From Russula earlei (Eukaryota; Basidiomycota; Agaricomycetes; Russulales; Russulaceae), in contig JAGFNK010000161.1 in the NCBI GenBank assembly GCA_025769875.1, positions 41,512-105,511 of the forward strand: 64,000 bases of DNA, written 5' to 3'. The position numbers and the translations under genes are program-made. Positions 31,304 through 42,833 of the stretch are shown piece after piece (within the stretch, counting starts at the first letter, position 1; each line of letters starts with the position of its first letter). The notes under the pieces were generated by a model that did no database searches, had not been told where the DNA came from, and saw only the letters and a list, made by a program, of their open reading frames with translations.

Positions 31304-33160
31304 TGTAAGGTGTGTTGTGATTCCGCTGGCCCGGAAACTGACGTGACTCGTATCAGCACCTTGCACCTCCCGCACTTCAAGTTCCCTTGCTCTTGCTCTC
31401 GCCTCACCCCTTCTTTCCTCCCCACCAACTATCGCCACTCCTTTCCCCTCTTTCTCCTTCCATCTCGTGCTCCCCTTTCGACGTCATCCCCTCGCGTCGC
31501 CCACTCTACACCCAGGAACGGCGACAACGGCTCAGTTCGATCGCCTCCGACGTCACTCGCCTTGCCGCTCAACGCCTCCCCCGTCGGTCTTGGAGTCGGA
31601 GCTCGGCTCCTCCAAGCATCGACCTACGGCACGACATCATCGCCATTCGCCCGCGTCTCGCCCTCCTTTGTTCTCATCCATCCCCTCTGCCACTAGTCTC
31701 CTCCACCTGCGACACTCTTCCCTTCCCCTCGTCATTATGCTCTCGCCCCTCGTCGAACCCCTTTCATCGGATTCTCGCTCCTCTGCAAAATGCTATGAAT
31801 CATTCTGTCACGGTAACTAGTCGTGTCAGTTCACAAGCAGAAAGCAAGTCGATGATAGAGATGTGTTCAAGAAACGGGCTGGTTCCCGTGTATAGTGAGT
31901 AAGGATCCCTGCAGCGGTCGAAGTGTTTTATGCTAAACAGGTTATGGCCAATAGACCCTTCCTAGTACGACTCGGTCCGTTGAGAAGCTAGGGTAAGTTT
32001 GTAATGGGATAGACTAGGGCTGGTTCCACTAGCTATATGCGTTCAAGTCCGTTGGGACCTTGAACAACGCAGAGAGAGTAGAGGAAGGTAGGTCTTAAAG
32101 GAGGAGAGCTCTTCTCAGGAGAGTGAAGAGAGACTCTTAGGGAAGGAAGGGAAAGGCGAAGAGTAGATGGTGGATGGTGTGTTAAGAGTTGATGAAATGG
32201 AGAGGTGGTTGTGAGTTAAGTTTGTGAGAGTGAAGTGGGTTGCAGGCGAATATGTTGGACAAGAGTAGGTTGGATTCTACAAGAGACCAAGCTTAGGGCT
32301 TTGGTCACAAAGTACTGAGCTTATATATACAGGAGAAGCGCAGCAATAGCTGCGCTTTGACTGTGCTACTAGTATAGTAGGAGTCATAATAAGTAGGAGT
32401 CATAGGAATGAGGCCACAAATGAGTCAGAACCAAGTAACTGTGCTGCACAGTAGGTGCGCAGCATTGCACAGTCGAAAACTAAGAAGTGAACATAAATGG
32501 GAAGAGAACCAAACAAAGGGAAAGTAACAGCAATCCAGTGTTACCTGGACGTGTATGGATCACATGATAACACAGAAAGGATCACAAGACGTAAGAGATC
32601 ACAAGACCAGTAGGTAAAGGGACGTACACAAGCAAGCAGTCCATAGCAAAAGGTAAGAAGTAAACGTAAAAGGAAAATGGTGTAACACATTCTCCTCACC
32701 CCCCCCCTCGCGTCTACGCACGGACCAGTATGACGCGTTCGTCTTCGTCATCACCGCTCTACCCGAGGGCTCGCTGCCCACTGCGCCTCGCCCTGTCGTC
32801 ATCGTCGCCCCGCCCCGCGCTCGCGGACTCGCAGTCGGAAGAATAGGCTTTTGGTACGCTCTTGACTGATATACTGTACTGCTATGAATTCCCATCCCGT
32901 CTCATTTACTTACTCTCCGATTTCGCTAAACACTTGCCTCGTTCCAGTTAGTGTAGAATCTCTTATGCCTCGATTCTGGTTCGCGTTCCGTCGCGACGTC
33001 ATACTCACCTACTTACTCGTCTTGTCTCGCGTCCTCTATCCCTCTGCTCTCTTGATTACCTGCTTTTCCTCTGCCTTTGCCACAGTATTTAATGACTGGT
33101 AGCTACGGTTTCGAATGACAGTTCTGTGCAGTCTCCTGCTCCCCCTTTTTGCTCGCTTCA
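31304..33160 (+). repeat. solo LTR-2 inside the Plavaka element
   Basis: It runs TGTAAGGTGTGTTG...GCTCGCTTCA, with the 4-bp duplication CTGA on both sides (31300-31303, 33161-33164). It is opened by LTR-1 at 31806-32687, so its own length is about 970 bp. It lies between the left subterminal repeats and the 3' end of the transposase gene. Confidence 0.8.
31806..32687 (-). repeat. solo LTR-1, 882 bp
   Basis: It runs TGTCACGGTAACTAG...AAATGGTGTAACA, with the exact 5-bp duplication CATTC (31801-31805, 32688-32692). It is inserted in LTR-2. It keeps more CpGs than the copies at 24031 and 42834, and is nested two levels deep, both signs of youth. Confidence 0.95.
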
Positions 33161-33255
33161 CTGATCAACGAACACATGAACGCTGCTGGTCTGAGGGAAC
33201 TTGAAGTGCGCGATGTAACTAGCCATATCCACATTTCTATGAACTCATGGGCTAC

Positions 33256-36200
33256 TCATCCATCATTCTCCTTGTACATTTGAAACATATTTCGATCTAG
33301 GTGCCTCCCAAGATAATACTTTGGGATGGCTTGTATATGGTGACCTTCTCTTGTCCACGACGAGGGAACTCGGTTTGAGCTAAACTGTGGGATTAAGACA
33401 CAACTTCGCCATATTCGTTTCACGCTGATCACTTCCGAATATGGCATGTGGTTTCTAGTTGACGGGACGACTTGATGCATATGTGTTGTGGGATCCACAT
33501 TGGTGAATGGACGAAACCAATGAATGTAAGCCAATGGATGAGGGAAAGCCCCTAGGTGCTTGGGGAGTTCGAAAATAACATGAATCCGTGCCAAGCGAAG
33601 CCCTTCATTTACAATAAATGATCATGATTCTGTTGCAAATATGAGACGTACCTTGAAACCCCTTAGATGTCTGAGGCCTATTTCCGCTTTTGGTGACAAG
33701 AATTGTATCAAATTTCGATCCCGAACGTTGTCCATGGCCACTGTTAGGGCGCTCGGGAAATGCGTTGACATGGTATGATTCTATGTCCGAATCCATTGTT
33801 GCTGACCAGTTGATATGAATCAGTTTGTAGATATTGAACCGGTCGTAGACATTTGGCACGGTGAATCGACCGGGTATATCAATCTTCTGGAGGAAATCCT
33901 GCAATGTGTTGACGAAGTCCGGGGCATTGTATTCCATCGCCAGAGTCCGAACTGAGATGTAGTGGGGTGGTTTCTTGGTAATCGAATATGTAATGAAACG
34001 TGCGGTCATATTTGTAGATTCCGACTCCGGGGACGATGTTTTAAGGGACCATGCTAAGAATTGTTTATTGATAAACATAGCTTCCTGGCGTTGAATCCAC
34101 CGAGCCATTTGCATAATGTAATCGCGATGATTGGAGGCCTTGAAGGCACGCTTGGCATAATCTATGTGAAGGCGTTCGGAGCTTTCCGTGTTGAAACCGT
34201 CAGCTGAGCCCAAATGCTTAATTCCAGCCACGTAATGCTGCATTGAGTGAACTTTCGGAATATTGAAGTGCTCGCGCACTCCAAGGTCAATCAATACACG
34301 TTTGTGTGAATGGAACACCTCCAAGGCCTGTTCTATGCACAGAAGAGTTTTTGTTGTATGCCTTCGGTATCCTGCGTATGTGATGAAGTCCAACAGTGCT
34401 CGGGCTACGAGCACCACCCGGGGATCCACGCTGCCAGAAATAACGCCCAATAGACTCCGTGACATGTCGCGATACTCCCACCCTGTCCATTTCGAACATG
34501 TAGAAACACCGTGCTTGAAGTGTTTGAGTCCCGAGTACACCGGCAGAGCTTCAAAGCATTCGTCCAAACGTTTAGCACCCATTAACTGAGCGCACCATTC
34601 CAAAAGGTGACAAAATACACCTAAAAAGAGTTGATGGAGGATATCAGGGGAAATGCACATAAAGATGTCTGTATGGGGCATGCCAGCCCAAAACGGCGAG
34701 AAGACCTTGCGCAAGCCCCATTCCGAGAACTCAGGAGGGTGATGGCCATTAGCCTCGAGATGTAACACCTGTTCTGTGTGCAACTGGGACCTGTAATGGG
34801 AATAGAAATCCATCGCCTCGGGACTTGGCAGGCACGGTACAGATCGGGCATCGATTCTCCTTGCAGCCTGCAACCAGGCATTGCTCTGGATGATCGCCCA
34901 CATATGCTGCGAGGATGGGAAAGATCCAGCGGATGACACCATCCTGCACAAATCAGCTTCGTTCCTGTTGCTGCCAGCACTTTTCAACGGTTCCAGTATC
35001 TTCTTCAGGCATGCGTGAAAGAGTCAGGTACTTTGGTATTTGTGGGTCTGAGAAGCAGGTAATCTCGCTGGTAGGGATGTAGCCTATGAGGGATACTGCG
35101 TGATTTGAAGATTTGCGGTGAACACTCTTGCTGATGTTCCCGAGGGTAAGATATAACGGGTAGGCTTGATGGCCGCCTGAGAAACCTGATAACTGCGTCT
35201 TATCGGACGCAAGGATGACTGGGCACATGACGCCGCCTGAAGGGATTTTATCCTAATGCAACATAAGACTGATAAACCTGGGATGGTGTCTAAAACGAAT
35301 GCACCTGCATTTCCCACCACCAATCCGCAGTCCACATTTCATCATATACACGTGTGTTCCCTGTGCTGTCCTCATAGATGCGCTCCGGGACATAGGATAT
35401 ATATTTTTCGAACATTGGGTTTGATATAAGCTCTTCAACGCATTGTAGAGAATTTCGATACCACAATTCAAAATGATCTTGTGTCGGCTCTCCATTCTCG
35501 TCCAGTAGATCCCCAGTGAAGCTGAAGGTCTCTGTGTGCCACAGAGACCCTGCCGGAAGTGTATCGATTTTTTTGAAAAAGGAGTATGCACTTTTGTACG
35601 CGAGTTGGAAGCATTTCATCGTCTATGTATATTTTACGTTAGGACTGAGTCACCAAGTGCGTAGTTGGACTTACCAATCCCAGCTTCAGAAATTCGTCTG
35701 TTCCAGTCTTGTTGACTCGGTTTATGAGCCAATTGACAAGCTCCCATTCGTCCTGTATCTTCAAATGGTGCCCATGGAGGCAACCCTGATTTCTGTAGCA
35801 CCTCGCCTCGCTCCTGGAATGGGGTGAGAGCTGTTCCTAAATTCTCAGCGACCATGGCTGGATATGGCTCTACATAGCGCCCTGCGCGGCATTCATCAGC
35901 CGTCGACTGAGTTTCTGTGCGAGCCCTTTTTGCCGATGGCTCATTTTGCTCAAGGGAGGTTTCTAGTGGGTGATACACAGAGGATGGCTGATGGTGATCA
36001 TTGTGTTCTGGGTCAAAGAAAATGCTGCGACTGAACGGCGTGGCATCTATGTAAGCATCCCGGTGGGGCAGGTCGTCGTCGGTGAGTTGTTGCCATGCCA
36101 TGCTGCATTTCTCCAGCCATGAAAGATGGAGCCTGAGAGACCGTGTTGTTTTGAAGGCCTTCTTACATAGAAGGCATCTCTGGCGTGTCATGTATTGTAC

Positions 36201-36284
36201 CGATACGGAATGACTGCCAGTGTGCACTGGGAGCTTCAAGTTTCCTTTTTTCCATTTCCGCACTCCGCAGAATCCGTTATGCAA
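33256..36284 (-). pseudogene. Plavaka transposase, frameshifted
   Basis: Order on the minus strand: a C2H2-like finger (CLLCKKAF...LRLHLSWLEKC, about 36180), a low-complexity linker and PWAPFEDTGRM. After an intron with GTAAGT donor and CATAG acceptor follow FFKKIDTLPAG, FTGDLLDENGEPT..HFELWYRN, YVPERIYED and VYDEMWTADWWWEMQ, then a further intron. Next come [71 protein letters not shown]-like FSPFWAGMPHTDIF, SPDILHQLFLGVF, the KHSMQHY-type block KVHSMQHYVAGIKHLGSADG and TESSERLHID. A last exon (33594-33256) holds PHPLAYIHWFRPF and SCVLIPQF. These blocks are characteristic of Agaricomycete Plavaka proteins. Frameshifts occur in the T7/A5 run near 35575, near 34950 and near 34830, so the copy is probably inactive. 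The C-terminus stops about 100 bp before the inserted LTR-2. Confidence 0.85.
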
Positions 36285-36401
36285 CCATGTGACAGGATGT
36301 TGACGTTTGACGTACGCGATGCATGGCCAGGCATGAGGTAAAAAAAAACAACACGCGCACCTTGTATCGTAACCATCATCACAACCCTTTCACCCGGCTT
36401 C

Positions 36402-38476
36402 ATGGATCAACGTATAACTCGTTCACGCCGCCCCACAACCAAAGTGCAGGTCTTGAGTAAGTGGATTCTCCTCTCATCATGATATGACACCAGCTCATGT
36501 ATTGTAGTTGACGAAGAGGAGGCCCGCAAGACAGCCAAGGCTAAGAAGGCAACAAAGAAAGCCATGAATGCGGCGAAGAGGAAGCAGAAGGAGCTGCAGC
36601 GGGAGAACGTCAGGTAAGTGATTTGGATATCCTGTTTTCTTGACATTCACCGGATGTCCAGCTCCAACTCCAAAACCCACTGAACGCTCACGTCCCCCTG
36701 TTGAAGAGGATGACTCGGTATGTACAAAACTCGTTTACATTGCACAGGTATTCATGTTTGCAGATACATTTTTATGGGTCCAACCGCCCACATCTGAGTT
36801 TGCGCAACTCAGTGATACCGCCACCTCCAATGGCGGTCGTGGTGAGACGTTCACCCCGCCGCCATCCAGAGGTGCAGGTTGCTGGGCAAACGTCAAGGAG
36901 TGAAAGTGCAGAGGACCCTATCGAACATGACGAAAGCGATACTGACCAGGGTGTATACCCTACCGAACGTGACGACTCCCTTGAAACCTATACTGACCAG
37001 GGTGGATATGACAAGGAGGATGCCAATGGCTCGTCCCCCATTTCTTCAGGAGACGAGCCAGAACAGGTAATACCCTGGCCACGCATACGACACACATATT
37101 CGAGAAGGCCCCACAGTTCTCCTTCTCCAGAACATGGCGATCCAGAGGAAGCGACATCCCAAAAACGCCGACACTCAAATTTTGTTATCTCCCAACATGG
37201 ACGCACCAGGTCTGGCTCTCAATGCGGACACACCAGTTCTGCTGTCTCCCGACGCGGACACACCAGTTCTGTAGCCTCTCAACGCAGACGCACTAGTTCT
37301 GTCGCCTCTCAACACGGACGCACTAGCTCTGTTGTCTTCCCCCGCCAACGCCCAAACTCCCACCCCTCAGTCCATTTGTCAGACTTGGACCCTGGCCCTG
37401 CGCACAAAGTCAGGCGGGTACACTCAGTCGATGGGCGCCCAAAGGCCAAGGACTTTGGAGCGGACATCCAGGATGTCATCAGTGCTGCGATTACTCACTA
37501 TCGTGCTGACCTCAGCATGATGAATAGCTATCCCGACATGGTCACTGAAACAAACTGGGCCAAGGCCGCATGGAAGGCAGGATGCAAGGAGAAGGACGTC
37601 GACATGGTTCCTAATGTGAATCATCTGCGCATAGTGAGTGAATATATACATTCTATTTGGATAGATTATACGTGGGCCACATAGATCACGGCGCGATCCG
37701 GCCATCTTCACGGTGATGTCAAGACCAAGGCCAAAGACGCGGTGGCCAACGTTTTCAACTTCCAACACACATACAATCCGACCGTCATTGCCAACCAACG
37801 CACTCGAGTGGCCGAGCTCAAGCGTGATTTCACCTACGTTTATCGGGTACGTTGCCAGTCAGTGTACTAACATTTCATGTTGCGCTGTTGACCAGGGTTT
37901 CCCACAGCAAACAACAGGGCGGAGTGGTTTTTTGAAGAGCCGTGCAATCCAAGACATAATCAACAAAGTCTGGTTCCGAAATTCATCAAAAAGCAAGCCT
38001 GACGCCGTTATATTCCGTGATCGATATGATCCGTTCCCACTGGTTGCCATTGCACTCACATTGTCTGCGGTGAAATTTCCAAATGTTGCCCTTGCTAAGC
38101 CATATTTATTGAACTTATAGATGGAATGCGCCCTCGATGAATGGAGAACCGGGTCATACAGCCCTGTCGCCTTCACAGTGGCAGACTACAAGCATGTTTT
38201 CGAGGACGCACATGAGATGCTCCAAAGTTTCGACCAAGCTACAAAGGACCTTGGTATCCTGCCGGCGTTGCAGAAGGCAATATTCACTGGTGGCTGGTCT
38301 GTATCCATTGCCTTCAAATGAACTGTGCTAATAACTTGACAGTGTCTACGGAAAGTTTGATGCTGAAGAAGGGTCGCGCTCACACCAGAACTCACTGTCT
38401 GAGGACGCCGTCAAAAAGGGCGATCGAAGAACATCAGAATGGCGTTGACTGGAGCGACGATGAAGACGTCGAGTAG
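36402..38476 (+). CDS. DUF6532 domain protein carried by the Plavaka element
   Basis: Eight exons can be placed: 36402-36456, 36508-36613, 36662-36717, 36764-37633, 37685-37846, 37896-38069, 38121-38289 and 38343-38476. All introns are 46-53 nt with GT-AG ends. The N-terminus has a basic coiled-coil-like helix (ARKTAKAKKATKKAMNAAKR), then Pro-rich and acidic parts. A five-fold repeat of about 10 residues of the type (H/R)GRTSSVxSQ lies at about 37195-37340. The C-terminal DUF6532 domain includes ITARSGHLHGDVKTKAKDAV, GFPQQTTGRSGF, IQDIINKVWF, YDPFPLVAIALTLSA and ECALDEWRTG. It ends in an acidic tail (DWSDDEDVE). Exons 4-8 are in phase. Only the joint between exons 2 and 3 is out by one base, so there is either one indel or a mis-set splice site. 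DUF6532 has no established function. Its divergent placement next to the transposase, inside the same ends, suggests an accessory transposon gene. Confidence 0.75.
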
Positions 38477-38862
38477 TTTAAAAATATTAGTTAGCGTTGA
38501 TGTGTGAAATATACATTGTTTCCTGACATTTTTGTGAATGCAAGTGCCTGAGTCGTTTATCATAACAATGTTGCAATTGGTAGAACATAGGCGTGTGGTT
38601 GGCTACATAGGCTTCCGTAGCACTCCTGACTATGGTTGACTATGGGGAGAACCGTATATTTATGTTGTCGATGTAACATTGTATGATTTATGTAGCATTG
38701 GTAAAAGAAACGTAGTCAATGGTGCTCTATATAACTCTGGCGGCGGCTATATAGAGTTTGGTGGTTGCTATGTAGGCATGAAACCTCGATGGTTGTAAAG
38801 TTGCTACAGACGCTATGGTAGCTATATAGCGCTACATAGCATTTTTGTTTTTTCCTGATGAA

Positions 38863-39530
38863 CTACCTGACCCCCTACAGTAAGTGTCAACCTGTTCTTC
38901 AGGGTAGTACAATTCCTGGTATCCATCTGGTTCTATAACTTCAACCAGACATGTTTTCATAGGAATTGACTTGAAGGTGGTCAACTTAGGGCAGTTGCAT
39001 GCAACATGTCCTTGTTTAGAACAGAAGAAGCAACAACATTCAATTTGGTGCTGTTTCTTCTCCTGTTCTGTGGTGGCTGCTCTAGTGTGGTCAACATCCA
39101 GTGGAACAACTTGATTGTTGCCCCTAGGAATGAATTGACCTGTAGGGTTCCTTGGTATGAAAGTCGGATTGGCCCTATGAGGCAGTCCAGGAGGGGGGCA
39201 GAATGTAGTAGTGGTAGGGCAGAAGTTAAGGAAGCATTTGGGATTATGCATGATATTGTGTATATCTCTCATGTAGCTTTGCCTAACAGCATATTTGTTG
39301 TATTCCTTTCTAGCTGCTTCTGCCCATTCCACGAAGGTGGTAGGTAGGGTTTCCCTTGATAAAATGTTGCTTAGGAGTGGCCTGCTGAGACCTTTAGCAA
39401 AGTAGTCTAAAGTCCCATTTGCATTTAGGTCATATCATGCATCGTTTGCAAGGTTGGTAAAGGTGACAATGTAGGAGTTAAGGTCAGGTCCTTGTTGCCT
39501 TAGAATAGCTAGTTTATTGAATGTGTTTTG
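38863..39530 (-). pseudogene. gypsy-A gag, C-terminal part with zinc knuckle
   Basis: On the minus strand it reads KRQNTFNKLAILRQQGPDLNSY, then FTNLANDA, LDYFAKGLSRPLL, TFVEWAEAARKEYNK and a Pro-rich linker. Near 39000-39040 is the CCHC knuckle CFFCSKQGHVACNC, and the sequence ends in an acidic tail cut by the Plavaka right end at 38860. The upstream neighbour TDTNKR is at 42723-42828, beyond the hAT-like element; rejoining gives TDTNKRQNTF. One stop is seen near 39433. Confidence 0.85.
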
Positions 39531-39657
39531 CCTCTTATTAGTGCTTCAAAGTCCAGTATGATTTTGGCATGACTGTGACTGGCTGCTGGTTTGCCCAATC
39601 CTGAAAAAACCAGACTGGACTACACATGACCGGTTACACACAGTCATTTGCAGTCAT

Positions 39658-41637
39658 TTGACCAATTCAGACCAGTCTCAACTGAAACTGGAAGATGACT
39701 GGTTGAAACCAGTTCTTGACCAGGTAAGTCATGTCACCCCCTGCTGTCTTGCACACCCACCTGCTGCCATCTCTCCTGTTCACATTGCATTTACATCCCT
39801 CCCTCTCTTGTCTCAGTTGTTCCTCTCTCTGTCTCTCCCTTCCACTTCCCTTCTGCTGCAAGAAACCAGCCAGCCACCAAATGCCCAACACACGCACCCC
39901 ACAACTCCCTCTCTTCCACCACCATGTCACAAATGCAAATGCCTCTATGCTCTCCACCTCTTGCATTTGACACACACTCCCTCTCCTCCGCCTCTGATGA
40001 TGTTACCACCATCGCCTCCATGTTGCCCACTCATGCCCCTCCTCCAGTCACCTTTGCCTTCATCCTACCTGCCATCATCGATCCCATTTCACCAACCATG
40101 GCTGTCTCACTCCCAGTCGCATCCATTCCCACATCTGTACATGCCCCAGCCTCCTCTGCCATGTCCACCACCACCTCTACACCCCCCCATCTCTGCCCTG
40201 CTGGCTCCTGCACCCTCAGTGTCACCTGTTACAGCCATTGCCTCAGCTCTATGCATGACTGCCATCTTCACCTCATCTGCTGTCATCACAGCCCCTGCCT
40301 CACCCACTGTCATCACTGTCGCAGCCTCAGTCACACACCCCATCACTGCCCTGGTTGAACCTATTCACGTCAATCCAAACAGGTGCTGCATCTTCTGGTT
40401 GTCTGGTGTGGCCGGTACTGGCAAGTCCACCATTGCACAAAGCATTGCCAAGTATTGTGACAGCAACAATTGGCTTGCTGCAAGTTTCTTCTTCTCAGGT
40501 AACAATAGTGAGCAAAACAATCCAAAGCTTGTATTCAGCTCGATTGTTCACCAACTGGGCATGACATTCCACCAACCACTTGTGCATTTTATGCAAGAGG
40601 CGTTCAAAGCCAATCCAGACATTTGGTATTCTGATCCATCAAACCAATTACTGAAGCTCATCATTGAACCAATCCAAAAGTCCATCAACACTGGGCAACC
40701 ATTTCCATTGCCAGCTGTCATCATGTTAGATGCCCTTAATGAGTGCAAAGATGATGACACAACCTCATTCATCATGTCGGTGCTTTTGGCCCACATCAAT
40801 CACCTTCTGTTCTCCATCTTCCTCACCAGTCGACCCGAGCCTAAACTGCATGTGCCATCCCTCTCTCCTTGTCTCCAGTCACATACACATGTGCTCTTCC
40901 ATCACAAGATTCCAAAATCGTCTGTAGATCATGACATTGAATTTTTTTTGATGCATGAGCTTACTCATGTTGGGTCTCGCAATGATGGCCTCCAAGAACA
41001 GAATTGGTTCACTCAGAATGATGTCCATGCACTTGTCCAACTATCAGATGGATTGTTTATCTTTGCTGCCACTGCAGTTTGATTTATCAAAGATCCTGAG
41101 GCCTTAAACCCGAGGGGATGGCTTCATGAACTGGTCACCATGACACAAAACCTTGCACAGTTGAATCAGAATCCTTATCAGTACCTAGACTGGCTATACC
41201 TCACTGTCTTGAGCAGTGCATTTCCACCATCATCCCTTACCGACACATTAGCCCACTTGCAAAGGGTTCTTGGTTGTATTGTTGTACTCTGTGACCCTCT
41301 CTCTGCAATCTTGATATCAATGTTTGTCTCCACACCAATGCCCGCATCGCCCACTGCTGTTCCCTCTCTGTCAACCACCATGCCCTCCATTGTTGCCCCT
41401 GCTCCATCTGTCTCTGCCATCACCCCTATGCTTATGCCTATGAACTTGTGCTTGCCACCCATGCCCCTGCTTCCCAAACACACTGCCATCTTGTATCTGC
41501 CAACCACCATCTCACTGCCATGCCTCGTAAAAGATGTTAATGAGGAACAAATAGAGAAAGAATACACAGATAACCGGAAAACAAAGAGCACACTGCTGCC
41601 TCAGAAGCATATGCCACAACACCGCCCCACAGAATGA
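39658..41637 (+). pseudogene. NACHT NTPase fusion frame with one TGA
   Basis: The ATG at 39658 opens a frame that continues to 41637 (660 codons) with a single stop, TGA at 41080-41082. Codons 1-230 are Pro/Ser/Leu/Val-rich low complexity. The NACHT part spans about 40370-41310: CCIFWLSGVAGTGKSTIAQSIA (Walker A GVAGTGKS, about 40405), FFFSGN, KLVFSSIVHQLG, VIMLDALNECKDD (Walker B, 40720), SIFLTSRPEPKL (sensor 1, 40830) and LFIFAATAV. After the TGA come FIKDPEALNPRGWLHELV and YLDWLYLTVL, then VLGCIVVLCDPLS. The TGA stands where this family normally has Arg, so a CGA-to-TGA transition is likely. C-terminal residues are again Pro/Ser/Thr-rich. NACHT proteins are STAND NTPases used in fungal recognition and programmed-death pathways. 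This copy has no effector or repeat domain and looks like a captured fragment. Confidence 0.7.
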
Positions 41638-41891
41638 TCAGACCCTGCCACCACGCTGTCACACAGGAGAAGCCGCCACTGATGCCAACATCATGCTGCA
41701 CACCACCTCCCACATTGCCTCCCCATCCACTCATGTGTCACCGCCAATGTCTGCTGCTGCCACCTGCAGTGGAGACAACCTCGCCACCACCACTGCAAGA
41801 CAACAAACGCCACCCCCGCACAAGCTGCCCCATGCGCTGCCACCCTCTCTCACCACTGCCCTTGCCCTTGCCACTGCCACCACCTCTGCAT

Positions 41892-41931
41892 CAACAGCAG
41901 CAGCAACAACAACAACAACAACAACAACAAC
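41892..41931. repeat. (CAG/CAA)n tract
   Basis: Three CAG units run into about ten CAA units. Glutamine, asparagine or threonine would be encoded depending on frame. It lies in the 3' half of the hAT-2 element. Confidence 0.9.
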
Positions 41932-42722
41932 ATGGCCAATGCTTGGCAACACCATGAGGTGCAACAACACATTCGACATGCTGCAAGCATGCCATGCCAC
42001 CTCACTGCTTCACTGCAACATGCCCACTACTCTGGCATGGTGACAAGACCACGTGCACAAGGCTGAAGCTCACTCAAGAAGGTTTGACTGGGGATGGTCA
42101 AAATTTTGACCCCCCAGGAGGTGTCAGGTCTGAAACCCTGATGGCATGCAATGCATCTTTTCCCACATGCACAATTTTCATGCATTGAGATGTGCATTTT
42201 TTTTTCTGTGTGCAGCATAGACAATCTTTATGCTCCCTTGTTTTTCAATCTCCTATTTTCCTTTGTACTCCCCTGTATTCTGTACTTAATCTCTCTACTT
42301 ACCCTCTGGAATGACAAGCAAGCTTTGGTGTCCCCTTCTCCTCTGACTGGCTTGAGAAACTCCTCTTTGTGCCTGTGTCCAACTTCTCATGGGGGCTCTC
42401 TCTCTCCTTGGGTACTCACTAGGTACAGGGTCAGGTAACCAGCCTTACAATCTCACACACATGTTCCCAGTCATGCTTTACTTATGACTAGTTATGACCA
42501 TAATCCTCAAACTCATAAAATCTTGACAGAAATCCCAGGCACACCAGTCTTGACCAGTCTTGACCAGTTATTATCAGTCTTGAAAGTTGATGTGACTGTG
42601 ACTGGACATTCTACAATCCAGTTTGACCTTGACTGAAAGTTCACTCATGATCAGTCAGGTCAGGTTCAGTCAAGCAGTTTTTTGCAGTCAATGTGACCTG
42701 ACCTGAAAGCATTACCTCTTAT

Positions 42723-42828
42723 TAGTATCAGTGAAGGCATTGTTAAACACATTTCTAAAGTCATTCCATAGAGCTTCATCAGTCCTGAGTATTCCAGCAG
42801 TGTTGACACTATTGTTAAGTGTTTGTCA
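42723..42828 (-). pseudogene. gypsy-A gag, middle piece
   Basis: The minus strand reads NNSVNTAGILRTDEALWNDF followed by RNVFNNAFTDTNKR, the typical [EA]LW.[ED]F...F..AFTDT..R block of chromovirus Gag. It lies between the solo LTR-1 and the hAT-2 element. It joins upstream to WVDTQLETL (43713) and downstream to QNTFNK (39530). Confidence 0.85.
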
Positions 42829-42833
42829 CAGTA

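Larger units (their letters stand above)
30923..38860. mobile_element. Plavaka-type (CMC superfamily) transposon with a DUF6532 gene
   Basis: Inverted ends CATCAGGAAAAA(A)C at 30923 and the complement ending at 38860 define the element. Both ends are next to AA (30921-30922, 38861-38862), a possible 2-bp duplication. Inside are a Plavaka transposase pseudogene on the minus strand (33256-36284) and a divergent DUF6532 gene on the plus strand (36402-38476), separated by only about 120 bp. Both subterminal regions carry ATGGTTGACTATGG(A/G)GA and many TATGTAG/CTACATA words. The right flank is gypsy-A gag; the left flank is not recognisably gag. Without the nested LTRs the element is about 6.1 kb. 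Confidence 0.7.
39539..42714 (+). mobile_element. hAT-like non-autonomous element carrying a NACHT domain (hAT-2), 3176 bp
   Basis: The ends are imperfect inverted repeats TAGTGCTTCAAAGTCCAG and (from the right) TAATGCTTTCAGGTCAGG. The flanks are the exact 8-bp duplication CCTCTTAT (39531-39538, 42715-42722). Excising it rejoins the gag reading frame (TDTNKR-QNTFNK), which confirms both ends. About 180 bp inside each end are dense with GACTGG/CCAGTC motifs in both orientations, as in hAT subterminal regions. No transposase is encoded. The interior is a long plus-strand frame from Pro-rich sequence through a NACHT domain to Ala/Ser/Val/Pro-rich sequence. A Pro/His/Gln-coding tract with (CAA)n and the shared GATGGTCAAA end motif follow. 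Confidence 0.8.

Noticed and set aside
31131..31346. Short repetitive protein (LLYGD repeats)
   Set aside because: The frame simply translates the 30-bp tandem repeats in a transposon subterminal region and runs into an inserted LTR.
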